From positions 2,232,001 to 2,296,000 of the forward strand of contig JAEBUN010000003.1 of NCBI GenBank assembly GCA_023014365.1: a DNA stretch of 64,000 bases, read 5' to 3'. Numbering within the stretch: the first letter of the stretch is position 1; every line of letters starts with the position of its first letter. Below, piece by piece: positions 34,794 through 47,044 of the stretch. A model generated the notes under the pieces. It had not been told where the DNA came from, made no database searches, and saw only the letters and a program-made list of their open reading frames with translations. Source of the DNA: Lepiota brunneoincarnata (taxonomy: Eukaryota; Basidiomycota; Agaricomycetes; Agaricales; Agaricaceae). A program made the translations under genes and the position numbers.

Positions 34794-35040
34794 ACGGACG
34801 TGGTATAGTGATGTCCACACCAATGATAACTGAGCTCCTGGTGTGAAAAGACTCACCTGGAAGAGCACAGGATACTTGGTCCTCCCAGAATCATCCATTC
34901 TTGGGGGATGAATCTCCTTGACATTCAGCTCTACATGGTGGTCAGCTTTATCCAGTCCACAAAAAACTTGGCCATACTCACCATATCCATCACTAACAAT
35001 CACAGAATGAGTGACAGTTGGTGCTTCATATTCTCTTGTT

Positions 35041-35292
35041 GTTACCCGGGTTAGGGGTTCGCTCTTGAGTAGCACGGCGTTTGTGGCAAGATGTCTATAC
35101 AGACTTGGTCTTGTCCTACTAGGCGTGACTTAGAGACGACGGAGCACTATAGTCCAGCCGGTTTAAGGGCAAAGAGGTATAGGAGGCAAGAACTGTATAA
35201 CACTAAGATAAGGATACAAGGTATTGTACTGTATACTTATATACTCCTAAGTGTGGCTGTACTCCTACTATAATAGTCCGGACCGGGGTAAC
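35041..35292. repeat. Possible small MITE with GTTACCC ends
   Basis: About 252 bp bounded by GTTACCCGGG and its imperfect reverse complement CCGGGGTAAC. No coding sequence and no clear target duplication. Could be chance. Confidence 0.3.
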
Positions 35293-37987
35293 TATGAGTC
35301 AGAGATAAGAAAACATGAGGCGTATACTAAGAATAGTCCTTCTGATGTACACTACTGATAATTTCATAGTGACATGGGAATGTGAACTAAAAGTAACCGT
35401 CCTTCTGATGTGGCTTCTGATAACACTTGTGATGTTTTGCAAGTAATCGTTGGTGTTGAGTACGTAGTTGAAGTCTGCAAACAATGTTCAGCAGGTTTTG
35501 AAAATGCTGAGTTATGGAGACCCCACTGGAATTGTTGGTCTGGATCACTTCTGCCATAGTACACCTGGCCCATCGTAACCCAACACATAGAATCCTGCTT
35601 GTGGAGAAAAGTCAGCAGCATACCATGCCTGTTTGCTGGCGTTGGTTAAAGGTGTTGGCTCTGTTGAACCGGATGAGCTGAGTGTGGGGATTGGAGTTGA
35701 ATAAATATGTCATTCGATTGATGAAGGATTAGCTGCCTCAAAGTATCTACATGTAAATTGATCAATACTTTGTGTTTATTGATGCACACAGACTCACATG
35801 AGGCCTTTCTTTTTGTCAACAGCTTTAATACCCCCTGTCACCTCCTACTTGCCAGAGGTGAGGAAGTGTGGTGTATCAGAATTAGCCAAACTGAATAATG
35901 CAATATGATTATAACCCTCAGTAGTGGGGACAATATTATGATATGGGTTTGAACCCCCTGTGGTCAGCTCTGTTGGAAGGGGGTATATATTCTGGGACTA
36001 GATTTCAAATTTAAATAAGCTCATCCCAGGGAAATTATAGATGAAGTAACCATAACTCACATTGTCAATCCAGCCATCATCGCCCTCTTCCCCACCCTTC
36101 CCCAATTGTCGGACCACATGCCCATACATCCTGGAATGAGCATCGGCAGCGTTCAGAGCAAACAAGATAACATGTCCGTCATCCGCATTTTGATTGAGTT
36201 CGTTCACAAGCAGACTCGCTTCCCCTACGCATGCAACCTTGAGAATGATGCTATCATCTGCCAGCTTCCGATGCTCCCAGTCCAAAGTAAGAGTCATGTG
36301 TTCCAGTGGTAGGTCCAAAGTTGATGATGCCATCTTGGCAGCTTCAAGGTAATGGCCAAGGTCAAAAACATGCAGGGAAACAAGGGGATTGTTGCAGCCT
36401 GGTTTGGGGTATTTCATGACGACCTTGTCAGTATATGGAATGATGGTATCTGAATCTTCGGTCAGGCAAACCTTTCTATAGTTGGTCGATCAACCACTCA
36501 TTAGGAGGGATCATGGTGCGGGGGACACATAACTATTGTTGGAAAAGGTCAAAGTGGCTGGCAGCTGGTAGTTCATAGGGAAAATGAGTACCAAAGCATT
36601 GTGATGGGAGAGGCAGGAGTTGGTTGTGGGGTAAAGAGAGTGGTTGCAGGGATCATATGTAGCTCTGGCTGGAAGAGTGTTGGGATGAAGGCAAGGTAAC
36701 ATATGTGGCACTGCTTGATGGTTGTGGTGTGCCAAAAGGCACAACTGATGTGCTTGTCTATTCACTAGTGGAGGTATTAGTCAAAAGGGGCAGGCAAGGT
36801 AGACGGATCTCTTACGGTCAACAATCAAATCCCAGAGGGAAAGTCGGCATTGCTACCAGCTGGGGCCCTGACTGAGCGTGCATGCAGAACAACGAATAGC
36901 TACAGGCCCTGAAAGAGGTTTTCCTGAATCGTGCAACAAGCTAGTGTGCCCTGTAACCTGCAACGCTGGGAGTAATGAAGTAAATGCAGGTTTGATTGCT
37001 ACCTCAGGCATCGGCCTAACCCCACATTGTTCTGAACCCTGCTTTACGCTCAGTGCCTTCTGGCATAATCCAACTAATCACCCCCTTGCTCCATGCTCCT
37101 AGTTGCAATATTGGGAGAGATGAAGAAAAGCACATGGTCATTGGGACATTATTTAAGCACTACCATGAGTCATAATCTAGGAGGATGCTCTAGGATCTAC
37201 ATGTGCATTTATATCATACTATAGACAGTCACAAACCTAGAGCTGTGACTAGCTGCTCTGCAAAAATGCGACCAGGGAACGGTGTACTTAATCTACTGAG
37301 ATTTCATCTTGTGGGGAAAAGCTATTGGGGTTGTAGAACATAACAATGAGGGTAGCATTGGAGGGGGCAAGGAAGGGCATTGTTTGCAATTCCTCAACCT
37401 TATTCTTGCACCTGCTGAGGAAACAGAAGAAAATGAAGCAACGGAAAAGACATTATCTGATAACCCTCAGGGCGATATACTGGATAACCATGGCGATAAA
37501 GAAGCACATAAATACTTGCCATGACCGCAACAATCCAGCAGTTTGAAAAAAGTGGGGTAAGTTATCAGCACTGGTCCTAAATTCCTGGGGCAATATGTTA
37601 GTGATTTGTTTGACTGAGTATTCGGATAGCCCAGAACCTTCATGCTCCAGAGTTTAATCTCAAAAATAGACTTGTTTGCATCGCTGGTAGCGGAGGCAAC
37701 GAGGTATTCATCTTCGCTTGTATGTGCCTGTGTGGAGTAGTTTAAGCCTTACAATGTGACATAAGGCGTGGTTGGGCACTCACATCAACAACCTGGACAA
37801 GGGTTCCAACTGGAGCAGAAATTGAGCAATAATGATATGAGATTCATGGTTCTGACTTACTGGGTCCATGATAGAGAGATGTAACAAGTGAACCACTCTG
37901 TTGGTCGAAGAGACAGACACAGCCATCATTGCTCCCAACAGTGATCACAGTGCCTCTAATCACTGGTGCTAAGAGTAGTGGCACATT
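35293..37987. other. Decayed sequence, no supported gene
   Basis: A 139-codon minus-strand frame (36417-35998, MKYPKPGCNNPLVSLHVFDL...) may be a fragment of an unknown gene, but I cannot assign it and its neighbours are broken. Confidence 0.4.
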
Positions 37988-38930
37988 TCACTGCATGATG
38001 TGCCAAAGGACCCAGACTGGTTTCACTGGTAGTAGGTTGTAAACATTGATCCCAGTGGCTAAGTTCGAAACCAAGAGTGTCCGCTTATCAGCACACAGAA
38101 TGGTGCATCCGCTTGAAGGCATCAATGCTATATGGGTACTAAGCTCTGCGGTAATACAAAGTGGATGCTTACATTCTTGTAGAGAGGATGTAATGTTCAG
38201 ATAGCCTCCATGGATCAAGCTGATAGATAAGTCTGATTATAGATGGTCAGACTAATATGTGAAATTACAGAGCTACACACAATTCATGTGATTGCAAGAA
38301 TGCCACAAGCACTTTGTTACCTGAATCCAGGAACTGGACAGAATGGGCAATGGAACACCAAGGCGGTGTACCACCCAACTGAGATAGTCAACCTGAGAAA
38401 ATCAAGTCAGGGAAAGGTAGGGCGGCAAGTAGTGAACATTACCTTGAGGGTTGATATTCCAGACTATAAGCCAGCCACCACCTACGGTTGCCACATGAAA
38501 GTTAATGGGGTTGAATGCAAGGTCCTGAACTGCGTCTTCATGTATTAGATGTTTCTGAACAAATGCATACTCCTTTTTGGTGATTTTCCGATATATGTGA
38601 ATGGAACCATCAGCACAGCCAAAGATAAAGTATAGGAGTGAGCCATCCATTGCCAGCGGAGCCCATATTGCACTACAAATGGCACCGTGTTCCAGAACAT
38701 GAATTAACTACTCAGGGGTAGAGGGGATTGCCCGAATATCCCAGATTATCACTTTGCAATCATCACCTGTTGAAATATCAGATTGTGTACCAAATCAATC
38801 ATGTAACGAGCTACCTCCACTCAGCAGCTGAGACCCATCACTGCTGAACTTGAGCATGTTGATTGGCATGTCGTAGTGGTGTGTCTCAGGGCTAGAGAAT
38901 ACATCTCTGAGGAAGAACTAGTAATGTTAT
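37988..38930 (-). pseudogene. WD40-repeat protein remnant
   Basis: Minus-strand pieces read in order as WD40 blades: MPINMLKFSSDGSQLLSGG, an intron with GTAGCT donor and AACAG acceptor, DDCKVIIWDIRAIPSTPE, a TAG stop at 38710-38708 where CAG fits, LIHVLEHGAICSAIWAPL, FGCADGSIHIYRK, and HEDAVQDLAFNPINFHVATVG. A more degraded stretch ends at 37988. The GDD...V.IWDI and F.P...V.TVG patterns are typical of Agaricomycete WD40 proteins. At least one nonsense change and several interrupted blades mean no functional product. The full length cannot be judged. Confidence 0.65.
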
Positions 38931-39094
38931 TTGTTAGGCTTGTAGGAGGCCACCCTGGAACGGGATATTGTACCTGTGGTATTTGAGAAACCATTAAAAC
39001 GATGGGAGGCGGATGAGAAGCCTAAAATCTAATGGCTGTTACTTATACCTGACTGCTCTATTGTTGCGTTCCTTCCTGCTCAGAACAAGTTTGT

Positions 39095-39175
39095 CACCAT
39101 TGTGACACCCACTCGGGATGTCACTATTGTCGGTATGTCACTTTTGTGACACCCACTCAATTGTCACAAGCAAGA
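39095..39175. repeat. Cluster of GTCAC/GTGAC palindromes
   Basis: GTCACCATTGTGACACCCAC, then GTCACTATTG, GTCACTTTTGTGACACCCAC and GTCAC within 80 bases. A related cluster is at 44355-44450. Confidence 0.6.
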
Positions 39176-40388
39176 ACAAGGTGCCAGATGACAATAAAGT
39201 TGTTATGGGATACCTGGATATATTGTAGTCAACACATATAAGTGCAAGTTGGTGCTAGCAATACTACATATGTGCCATGACCGGAAGTTTCAGAATGCTA
39301 CAAACCATATTCCCAGAACCAGCAGTTCCTAGAATCCATGCATCCTTGAGGGCAACCTACCCTATAGTTGGAATGGGGAGTGATGATGGAGGCCCTGTGA
39401 GGATTGCAGGTGAGGTTGTGATGAAGCTGAGGGGGGAGTTGGGGTATCTTAGTAGGGGAGGATATTCATTGAAAGAAGTATTTGCTTGGGATAAAGTGAC
39501 ATACAAGGCTGTTCAGGTAGACGTCTTGCTTCATGTTTGAAATATCCTGATCCCTGGCAGGGGTGTGTTCGTAGAGCAATAAACACTCATCTAGAACCTA
39601 ATGAACCTTTTATAAAGCAAAGTTCAGAAAAGATCAAGATAGTTTGCACAGAGGTATGTAGCTCAATGACTGCATTGTGCAATCTAACTATGTATGTCTA
39701 TAGGTAAATAGTCAGTATCCAATTTTAAATAAATACCACAACAATTGGGTGACAATCAACTTTATACATGGTTCACTTTGGAACTGCCAATGTAATAGAT
39801 AAACTAGAGACCGCAGAGGCATAGCACAGACTTCACTTTTGCAAGGCTGTTTGTGCTATAACAACACATTTCCAATAGCACAAATTTTCCTGGAGTATGC
39901 TAAAATCAAATTATTGCAAAGTCCTCTTTAGAAGGGATATCAAATCAAGACCGCTCGTTGATAGGAGCACATTTACAAGTTTTGCAACGCTCTGTCCATC
40001 CCAGGCTCATATCTTCAGGATGTCGAGGAGAGGTAGAGTGGAAGGCCATGGTTTGATCCCCATGTAAAAAAGTGGATTGGAATAGTTTGTATGGTTCCCG
40101 GAAGCAAATTGGTCAACAGCATCAAGTGGAATGCTATGCGGTAGCATCTGAACCTAGTGTGCAGTTGTGTATGTACCGCCAGCAATTTTCCAGGTGGGCA
40201 ATGACTTGAGGTGAGGATGACCAGTGAAGTATTTATGTGTTCAGAGAGCAAAGTCATTCTTGATCCAGAATGAGCTGACGATGTGAATCAGCATTCAATG
40301 CATTGAAGAGGGCATCTATGCTCTGCTTAGAGTGGTCAAACTACATGCTCGATGTCAATGGGGAGATGTTTTATTGTGGGATCATACA

Positions 40389-41030
40389 TCAAGAGGGAGT
40401 CGAGAAATGTTGACTGGGACCCCATTTGAATGAGATGCTCCGATACCCGTTTGCTTTGTGAGAAATTGGCGAGGGCAATAGGCATTGTTTTGCAGCCATT
40501 GATGAAAAGACAAAGCCTGGCTTGAGAGTGGGTATGAGGGGATACGTTTGCAGAAGATGGTATCTGAAAATAGGGAAAAACTCTCCAAAACCATATCCAC
40601 TTGCAGAGTTTGGGACTCGCATTCTCCAACGTACAGTAGGTAAGACTGATAGGTGATCCTTTAATAGTTCCCCTATGTTTGTGCTTGTTGTCATCTTGAC
40701 ATTTAATTGGCTGAAGGTGAGGAGTTTTTGGGCAGCCATTTGGTGGTGCATGAGACGGGGTTTGAGAACTGATTTCTTGAGGACCTCAGATGGAGCAACA
40801 GATGGAGCAACAGAGAAGCATGATTTGGACAACTCTTCAAAATGAGTAAATGTGCCATCCTCCAATGGAAGCACTGGAAGTCCAAGTAAAGGAGCATATC
40901 CCTCCTGGGATTGATAACCAATTATGCCTTGTATATGTTCAAATTCAAGTGCTGATGCATCAAACAGGGGCCAGTTGGCCAGAGTTTGGTTTCGAATGTA
41001 CTCCAGGGCCATGAGTGAAACAGAGTTCAC
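40389..41030 (-). pseudogene. Possible sacsin-like protein fragment
   Basis: A 213-codon minus-strand frame from an ATG at 41030 includes LEYIRNQTLANWPLFDASAL and LLGLPVLPLEDGTFTHFEEL. The LxGLPxLPLxDGTF pattern is one I associate with sacsin/Hsp90-like-ATPase repeat proteins of fungi. The ATP-binding core is not present, and the flanking sequence on both sides (about 40015-41330) contains related pieces in other frames. I treat it as a fragment of a decayed gene. The family call is tentative. Confidence 0.4.
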
Positions 41031-41596
41031 AGCAACATTCTGGAGTCATTGGGTCACCGGCAAAGGCAACGCGACCAAATTCTGGGGTTGAATCAGTTTT
41101 TGAGCTGTGCGAATGGGAGTGGGAAGCCAATATGAGAGATGGGCAGAGGGACAAGACATGATTGTGGAAGCAACTCCTGGGGATTGGAGCCTCAGATGTG
41201 GCTGCCATTTGATAGACCGCATCAATGATCATAGTTGAGACAGTCTTGTAAGTAACCAATAGGACAGCTTTCAAATTCCCTGGCCAGTACACTGTATTGT
41301 CCAAGACCTTTGCATGGTCCTCCAATGAGGACAGGTACAGCTACGGTATAACAGCCATCAGAACCATTGATTGTAGGATGATCGCATGTTTTCATATTCA
41401 TTGAGCTGGATGGTCCTTGCTAGGATAAACAATGCAGAGACATGAATGGGAAGATCGAAGGATATAGGAAGAGGAAGCATCGAGAATGGGTCATGGCTAC
41501 TGGCAGGCAACTAGCAAGCAGCAACCCAAGCAACTGGGGGCATCCCGAGGCAATACTGTTCATGTAGCAAGGAAGGGGATGTCGCAATTTATTTGT

Positions 41597-43466
41597 TGAA
41601 ATGCGGATTACTTTACAAGATTGAAAACGAAGTTTGTTAACAGGTTCGCTAATTCCAACTTTATAAGTTTGTGGGGGAGAGGTTGTCACAGATCTCCAGA
41701 AATATATTTGATTCTAGTGTTTTTAGGGTTTTGGTACGTTATTCTCTTAGTCTCCAACTAGACAGACAGTTGTTCTATCTGAATACAATGGGAACTTTGA
41801 TGGTCGTTACTATATAATATGTGAACTAATATTTTCACGATTCGATAAGTCAGGCAAAACACAAGCTTTCGCAATCAGTAAACCTCTGTAGACCTAGCAG
41901 ACAAGTGTGTTCTAACGGGCCCTAGCGTACTATGTCCTTTTCTCTTGACAATACTGTAAATTTACACTACCCAGCGAGACAGACTTTTGACAAGCTCCTG
42001 CAGTAAGTGTCTTTAAGCTAGTAGGCCTAGCGGACGGCGTTATCTAACAGGCCCTAGCACACTACAGCTTCTGAACAAGGCAATCAAACTTTTATACTAC
42101 TCAGCGAGACAGGCTTCTAGTGAGCTCCTGCAGTAAGTATCTTTAAACTAGATAGACCTAGTGGACAGCGTTTTCAATGGGCCCTAGTGTACTATGTTTG
42201 CTTCTCAATTAAACAGCTCTACAATTCAATGGTATACTTCTGAGGCAAGGCCTCTAAGAGGAACCCAAAGAAACAGAAGTTAGTGAACTTTTCTACTTAA
42301 GAACCGAAGAGGCATAGCAACTCGTATTCAGTTCTTGAGTCAAGCAGAAGGGTCTGTCAATATCTCAATCGTTTCAAAGGGTCTGGTTTTAAAGAGTATA
42401 ACTCTTTAAGTCTCTGGTGGTCTTATGACTGAAGAAAATCGCGTAAAATTGCTTTATATTCCTATCCTAATCAACCATACAATCAGGGGGGGAAATAGGC
42501 AAGCAGTTTCCTGCCTCCCATGTAATTTACAGACAAGTTTTTATAACAATATACAATTAACTTATGGGTATACCTGAAACAAGCCTTCAGCTTCATCATT
42601 TTATTGTCTCTTCATCATTTAGGAGCATCATTCTAGGAGTTCTGATATCAGCGACATCCATTTGCTCTCAGGGACTTGTTCCCTAGGTGCCTGGCTATTT
42701 ATATCACAGCCAGCTGGGTTAGCGAGTTTCCTCGCTAACATTTATCTATTGGTTTTTATTTTATTCTCGGACTCTCCACACCTGAGCTTTTCAACCCTAA
42801 TGTTCTAAAGTCCACTTCCATAGTCTTCAGGTAGTAGACTAACACTAGAATTAATTAACTTATTCTATTCTTATCAATCTTCATTTTCTAGTTCATCATT
42901 TCTGATCTCTTTTTGTTTCTATGAGGGGGCATCCTTCCCTGAGTACCCTCTGGGATACCCCCATTCGATCCCTTACATAGATTTCAATATCATCAGAACA
43001 ATTTCAAGGGGACATTCTTGTCAGGGCATTCAGCTAATCCCTACATTCTTTTGTCAAGATTCACTCCCGGACCTGTTATATGACTAGGTACCATCCGGAT
43101 GACATAGGTGTTGCAACTTGTCCACTTTCTAGGGCAGAGGCGAAGAAATGGGTCTTTTTGTGCAGTCATGAGTATCTTAACTAATATCTTAGTTAACACG
43201 GTATCGGATACAATGCTCAGGTACATTCATACCAGAGTCATTCTTCCATAGCCTTGTCACCCATAAGTTAGTTAACATCACTTTTACTTGCCTGGGTGTT
43301 CTGGTTCTGTTTCTGAGATGTCCGCCTTCACATATTTTAGATAGTATTCTAAATCTCTCGCACCCAGTGTCTGACCATGGCCATATACTGATATTATTCA
43401 GTAACAGAGAGTTAGTTACTTTATTAGCTAGTGATTTCACAAATGAAATGATTTTGCGGCGCAACA
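41597..43466 (-). mobile_element. Solo LTR, family C, copy 2 (inverted)
   Basis: 1870 bp, reading TGTTGCGCCGCAAAATCATT to AATCCGCATTTCA on the minus strand. The flanks read ACGA before and ACAA after (on the same strand), an imperfect 4 bp duplication. It faces copy 1 across 6.8 kb, making a large inverted repeat pair. Confidence 0.9.
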
Positions 43467-44354
43467 TCGTGTACTGCAATGGAGGTGACACATCAGACTT
43501 GAGATCTGAACAGAGTGCTGGATATCGAGACTGTATGGCAACCCACCTAAAACCACTACCTGATGGGGATGTGTCATAGGCTAATGGGTTGTGTAATAGA
43601 CTGGAACATCTGGAGACAAAGGGAACAAAGGCATGGGAACAGCACAAATAAAGGTCTGGTTGATCAATACAGGGGTCAGTACATGTTGAACCCTCTGAAA
43701 TAATATCGTGGGATAACACACCCTAGGCACCTAGCAACCTGAAAAAGGTCCAAAACATAGTACAGGTGTCGACATCAGGACCAGGAACTTCTCAAGTGGT
43801 CCTGATTGTGCTTCTGGTCCTCGTTGTGCAAACTATCTTGAGCTGTTTTAGGCTGGAGTTTTTCATGTTCTTCACAATAACCATCAAGGGCTGGAAACCA
43901 GTAGACCTGCATGCCACTGCGCCAATTGCCACAAAAACCAGGCCTTTCTGGTGTTCAGTACAGAACCTGTAGTAGTCGTTTATATTGCTTCTGTATACTA
44001 CCGCAATACATGCACCGGCATATCTGTGTCCATAAGACCTCAACAACCTGGTTCCTGAAAAGTAGGGATTTAGTGTCACAAACTAAATGAGAGTGATTCA
44101 TACCTCCATGACCATAACAACCCTCCAAGACCTCACATGGATCTTCCACTACAACTCCCTCGGACTTGTCTTCCTACGTCAGTGGTGGGTAGAGCGATGT
44201 GCTTGGATAATCCAATACACAAAACCCCCCATGTACATCTTGAGGAGATAGTAGTGTTTGGATAATCCAATACACTGGTATCGTGAAGGCCAGCGTGGGT
44301 GATGGATGGCCTGGACTGGACATCGATGATGATTGGGGGAAGGGAAGATACACA

Positions 44355-44450
44355 ATGTCACACACCCACTCAATGAGGTCACAATGTCAAGTCACGAATG
44401 TCACTCACCTGCTCAACAAGTCACAATGTCAAGTCACCATGTGACAACAT
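44355..44450. repeat. Second GTCAC cluster
   Basis: At least six GTCAC words within 100 bases, including GTCACACACCCACTCAAT, which resembles GTGACACCCACTCAATTGTCAC at 39155-39176 in the same orientation. Confidence 0.55.
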
Positions 44451-44456
44451 CCGTAA

Positions 44457-47044
44457 TTGTACTTCCGCTTTGCATTCGCTTCACTCACTCACAAATTCTA
44501 CCCTGATTGTGCGCTGGACTATCCAGGCACATCTCCCACATATTTGACAAGACTGTTGTTTGGTTTAACCACACAGTCAATCATAGAATCCCCACCTGGC
44601 AGGATACATGTTGTTAATGGAGATTTATTCTACTTGCCAAACTGCACCCACAATTTTGCACTCCCAGATGCTGGAGAAGATGTTCGGCAGCTTCTGGAAA
44701 CTGGGAACTCTACCTTTTCTGACTTACAGCAACCCCGGTGGTGGACCCCCGCAACTGAATGGCTTGCCTTCGTACCCTGTTCACTGGTTTTGTTCACAGG
44801 GCACCTTCTTGAAGTCCTGGCTTACATTCCTCGTCGTATCATACCTAATGACAAGTACAGATACACACTTCCACAGCACCTTGTATGCTAGTGGCTAGCT
44901 GTGGACAAGCTCCTGGTGCGAGTAACAAAGGAGCTGGCCACAAATTATTCACTTCAATACTGCCGTCTGTATCCGCCATACCATTTCAAGTACCACATCG
45001 GCCACAATTCTCAGGAACGATCCCTTTCCCAAGCTGTTCTTGGTCATGATTGGTTCACTGTCTGGATTGGTTTGCTTTACTGGATGATCTGTAAAATCCC
45101 TGATCCTGATCACCATGAGGGTATCACTCCCCCCATCTGGTACACCCACATTGTTCAACTCCAGGTTGGACAAGCTATCCTTGATAGCTTGCGAACAACA
45201 CCCATGTTCCATAAAGCTTGGTTCATTGATCATATTGGTCTAGTTCTACCTTTCCCAACCAACCCTGCCCAGCCTCAGGTCTCTTGGTTTATATCCTGTG
45301 GTATTCCCATTTGGTATTGTTGGAGTGCATTTGAGGTAGATGCTCTGCATAGGCACCCACATTTCCCCCTTCAACCCCCACCCGAGTGGCAGCTCCAGGA
45401 AGCAACCACTTGGATTTTGCACCAGCCAGAAAACGTTACCCTTGACACCCCCGCTTCGCCATCTGCACCCGACCCCCCATCACTTGCTATCCAAGAGTGG
45501 TCTGCTCAAGAAATACTACAAGTCTTCTTCCAGAGTCAGGATGGTGAGAATACCAGATGAAGGGAAAAAGAGTCATCTGCCGCCTGTCAAGCACACGAGA
45601 ATCATGAGTGTGAGCCACCCACTGCTTCCACCCCAGTTTATGTATGGGACTGGAGTTTTGATACCCCACCACAATACATTTGAAGCCTGGTTCACAAAGA
45701 GGACCGTTTTACAACACTCATGGACTTCAGTTCCAAGCAGAAGCGATATGACTCATTCTTGAACAAGTGGAATTGTGCTCATGAGCTAGGTCCTGATGAC
45801 AGCTCACCAACGTGGGGAGGTGGTGATTACACAATGAACTTTGAAGAAGGCTGGAACATTGATACCAAGGACCTAGAAACAATGTTTCCTGTGGCCAGAA
45901 ATCCACCAGACCCTATTCCAGTAGCAGTAGCCCTTGCTGCCAACTGTGATGCACAGCTTCTTGAAATATTATATGTTCATTTTGGATTCACCCCACCATT
46001 ACCTCTACCAGATCATGTTGATGGCAAATGCAGTGCAATAGAATGCAAATGCCTATTGTCAATCACAGGGATGTCTAATGTAATGAAGGATTCCCCCTCT
46101 TTGAACAATGCTATTGCAATGTTGGCTATGCAGTTTATACAACACTTTTGGTAGGTTCCACCTGTCAAACCCATGGCAGACTACTGGGATCTTCATCATC
46201 TCAATCGCCTCTCCATCACAACATCACTGTGACTTTCTGCAGTACGAATTGTCACAGCGCTGTCAGGAACAACGTTCTACATGTTTGATTTTGGTGATCA
46301 TTCGACAGTACCATGGAAGCTTGCCGTTTCTGATGCATCAGTGGTGATGTTGATCTGTTGGATGGACAAGAGCCTTCAGGAGAAAGAAATTGCCCTGAAA
46401 TTACTGGAAGCTGGCATCCCATTCCAAACTTTGCGGTTAGCACACGATATCCGAGGGGTCCTTCAGGAAAGGCCAATGCCTGTGTCTATCCCCCTTCGCA
46501 TTGCAATGGCACAGTTCTTGGCCATAGACTTCAAGTTTTATCAATACTAGTCAGCTGCTCTTCTCAAGCAATGCCATGCCCAAGCTGCCTTATTATGTGG
46601 AGGTTTCCTGCGATGTATTTCAAAGGAAACACTTAGTTTCAGTAGTGTCCTGGAGGGTCCAACTGCTTGCTACCCTGAAAGTCGGCCCATGTTCTCTGCA
46701 TTTGATCAGGGGGGAACAGAATATGTCAATGATGAGTTGACAACAGATGAAGAGGACCTCCTGTGTGGTCTCTACATGATGTTTACAGGTAAGTGAAAAC
46801 TGTTGGATTTGAGATGTCCTTTTCACATAATTTATACAGGGCATGGTGAGCAAACGGCAAAGATGTCTTGGTTTCCATTGGCTTCAACTTGGGAGGGATG
46901 TGGATTGTGTTAGAATCATTGGACTGCCCAAGATGAGGACTTCTACATCAAGAGAGTCATGGGCATCAAAAGTGGAGATACTTCCTATGGTCTGTTACCC
47001 CTGAATAAGTGGCGTGACAGAGTGCATGGGTACAAGGAAGTTTG
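44457..47044 (+). pseudogene. Decayed member of an expanded uncharacterised Agaricomycete family
   Basis: Plus-strand fragments in three frames fit the order of a large hypothetical-protein family that I recall from mushroom genomes. They include SWFISCGIPIWYCWSAFEVD (about 45282-45345), QKRYDSFLNKWNCAHELGPDD (about 45735), YMFDFGDHSTVPWKL, IRIAMAQF-like text near 46500, and EYVNDELTTDEEDLLCGLYMMFTG with an intron after it. The last part reads GHGEQTAKMSWFPLASTWEG and NKWRDRVHGYKEV, ending in TGA at 47042-47044. Several stops and shifts break it, for example the TAG at 46153-46155 and the TAG near 46913. The function of the family is unknown. Confidence 0.6.

Noticed and set aside
39277..39540. 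87-codon plus frame (GYSLKEVFAWDKVTYKAVQ region)
   Set aside because: The end looks vaguely familiar from Agaricomycete hypothetical proteins, but I cannot assign it, and the upstream sequence does not continue it.
43189..43719. 176-codon minus frame with CYS-rich segment
   Set aside because: It crosses the LTR boundary at 43466, so it is a chance fusion of flank and LTR sequence.
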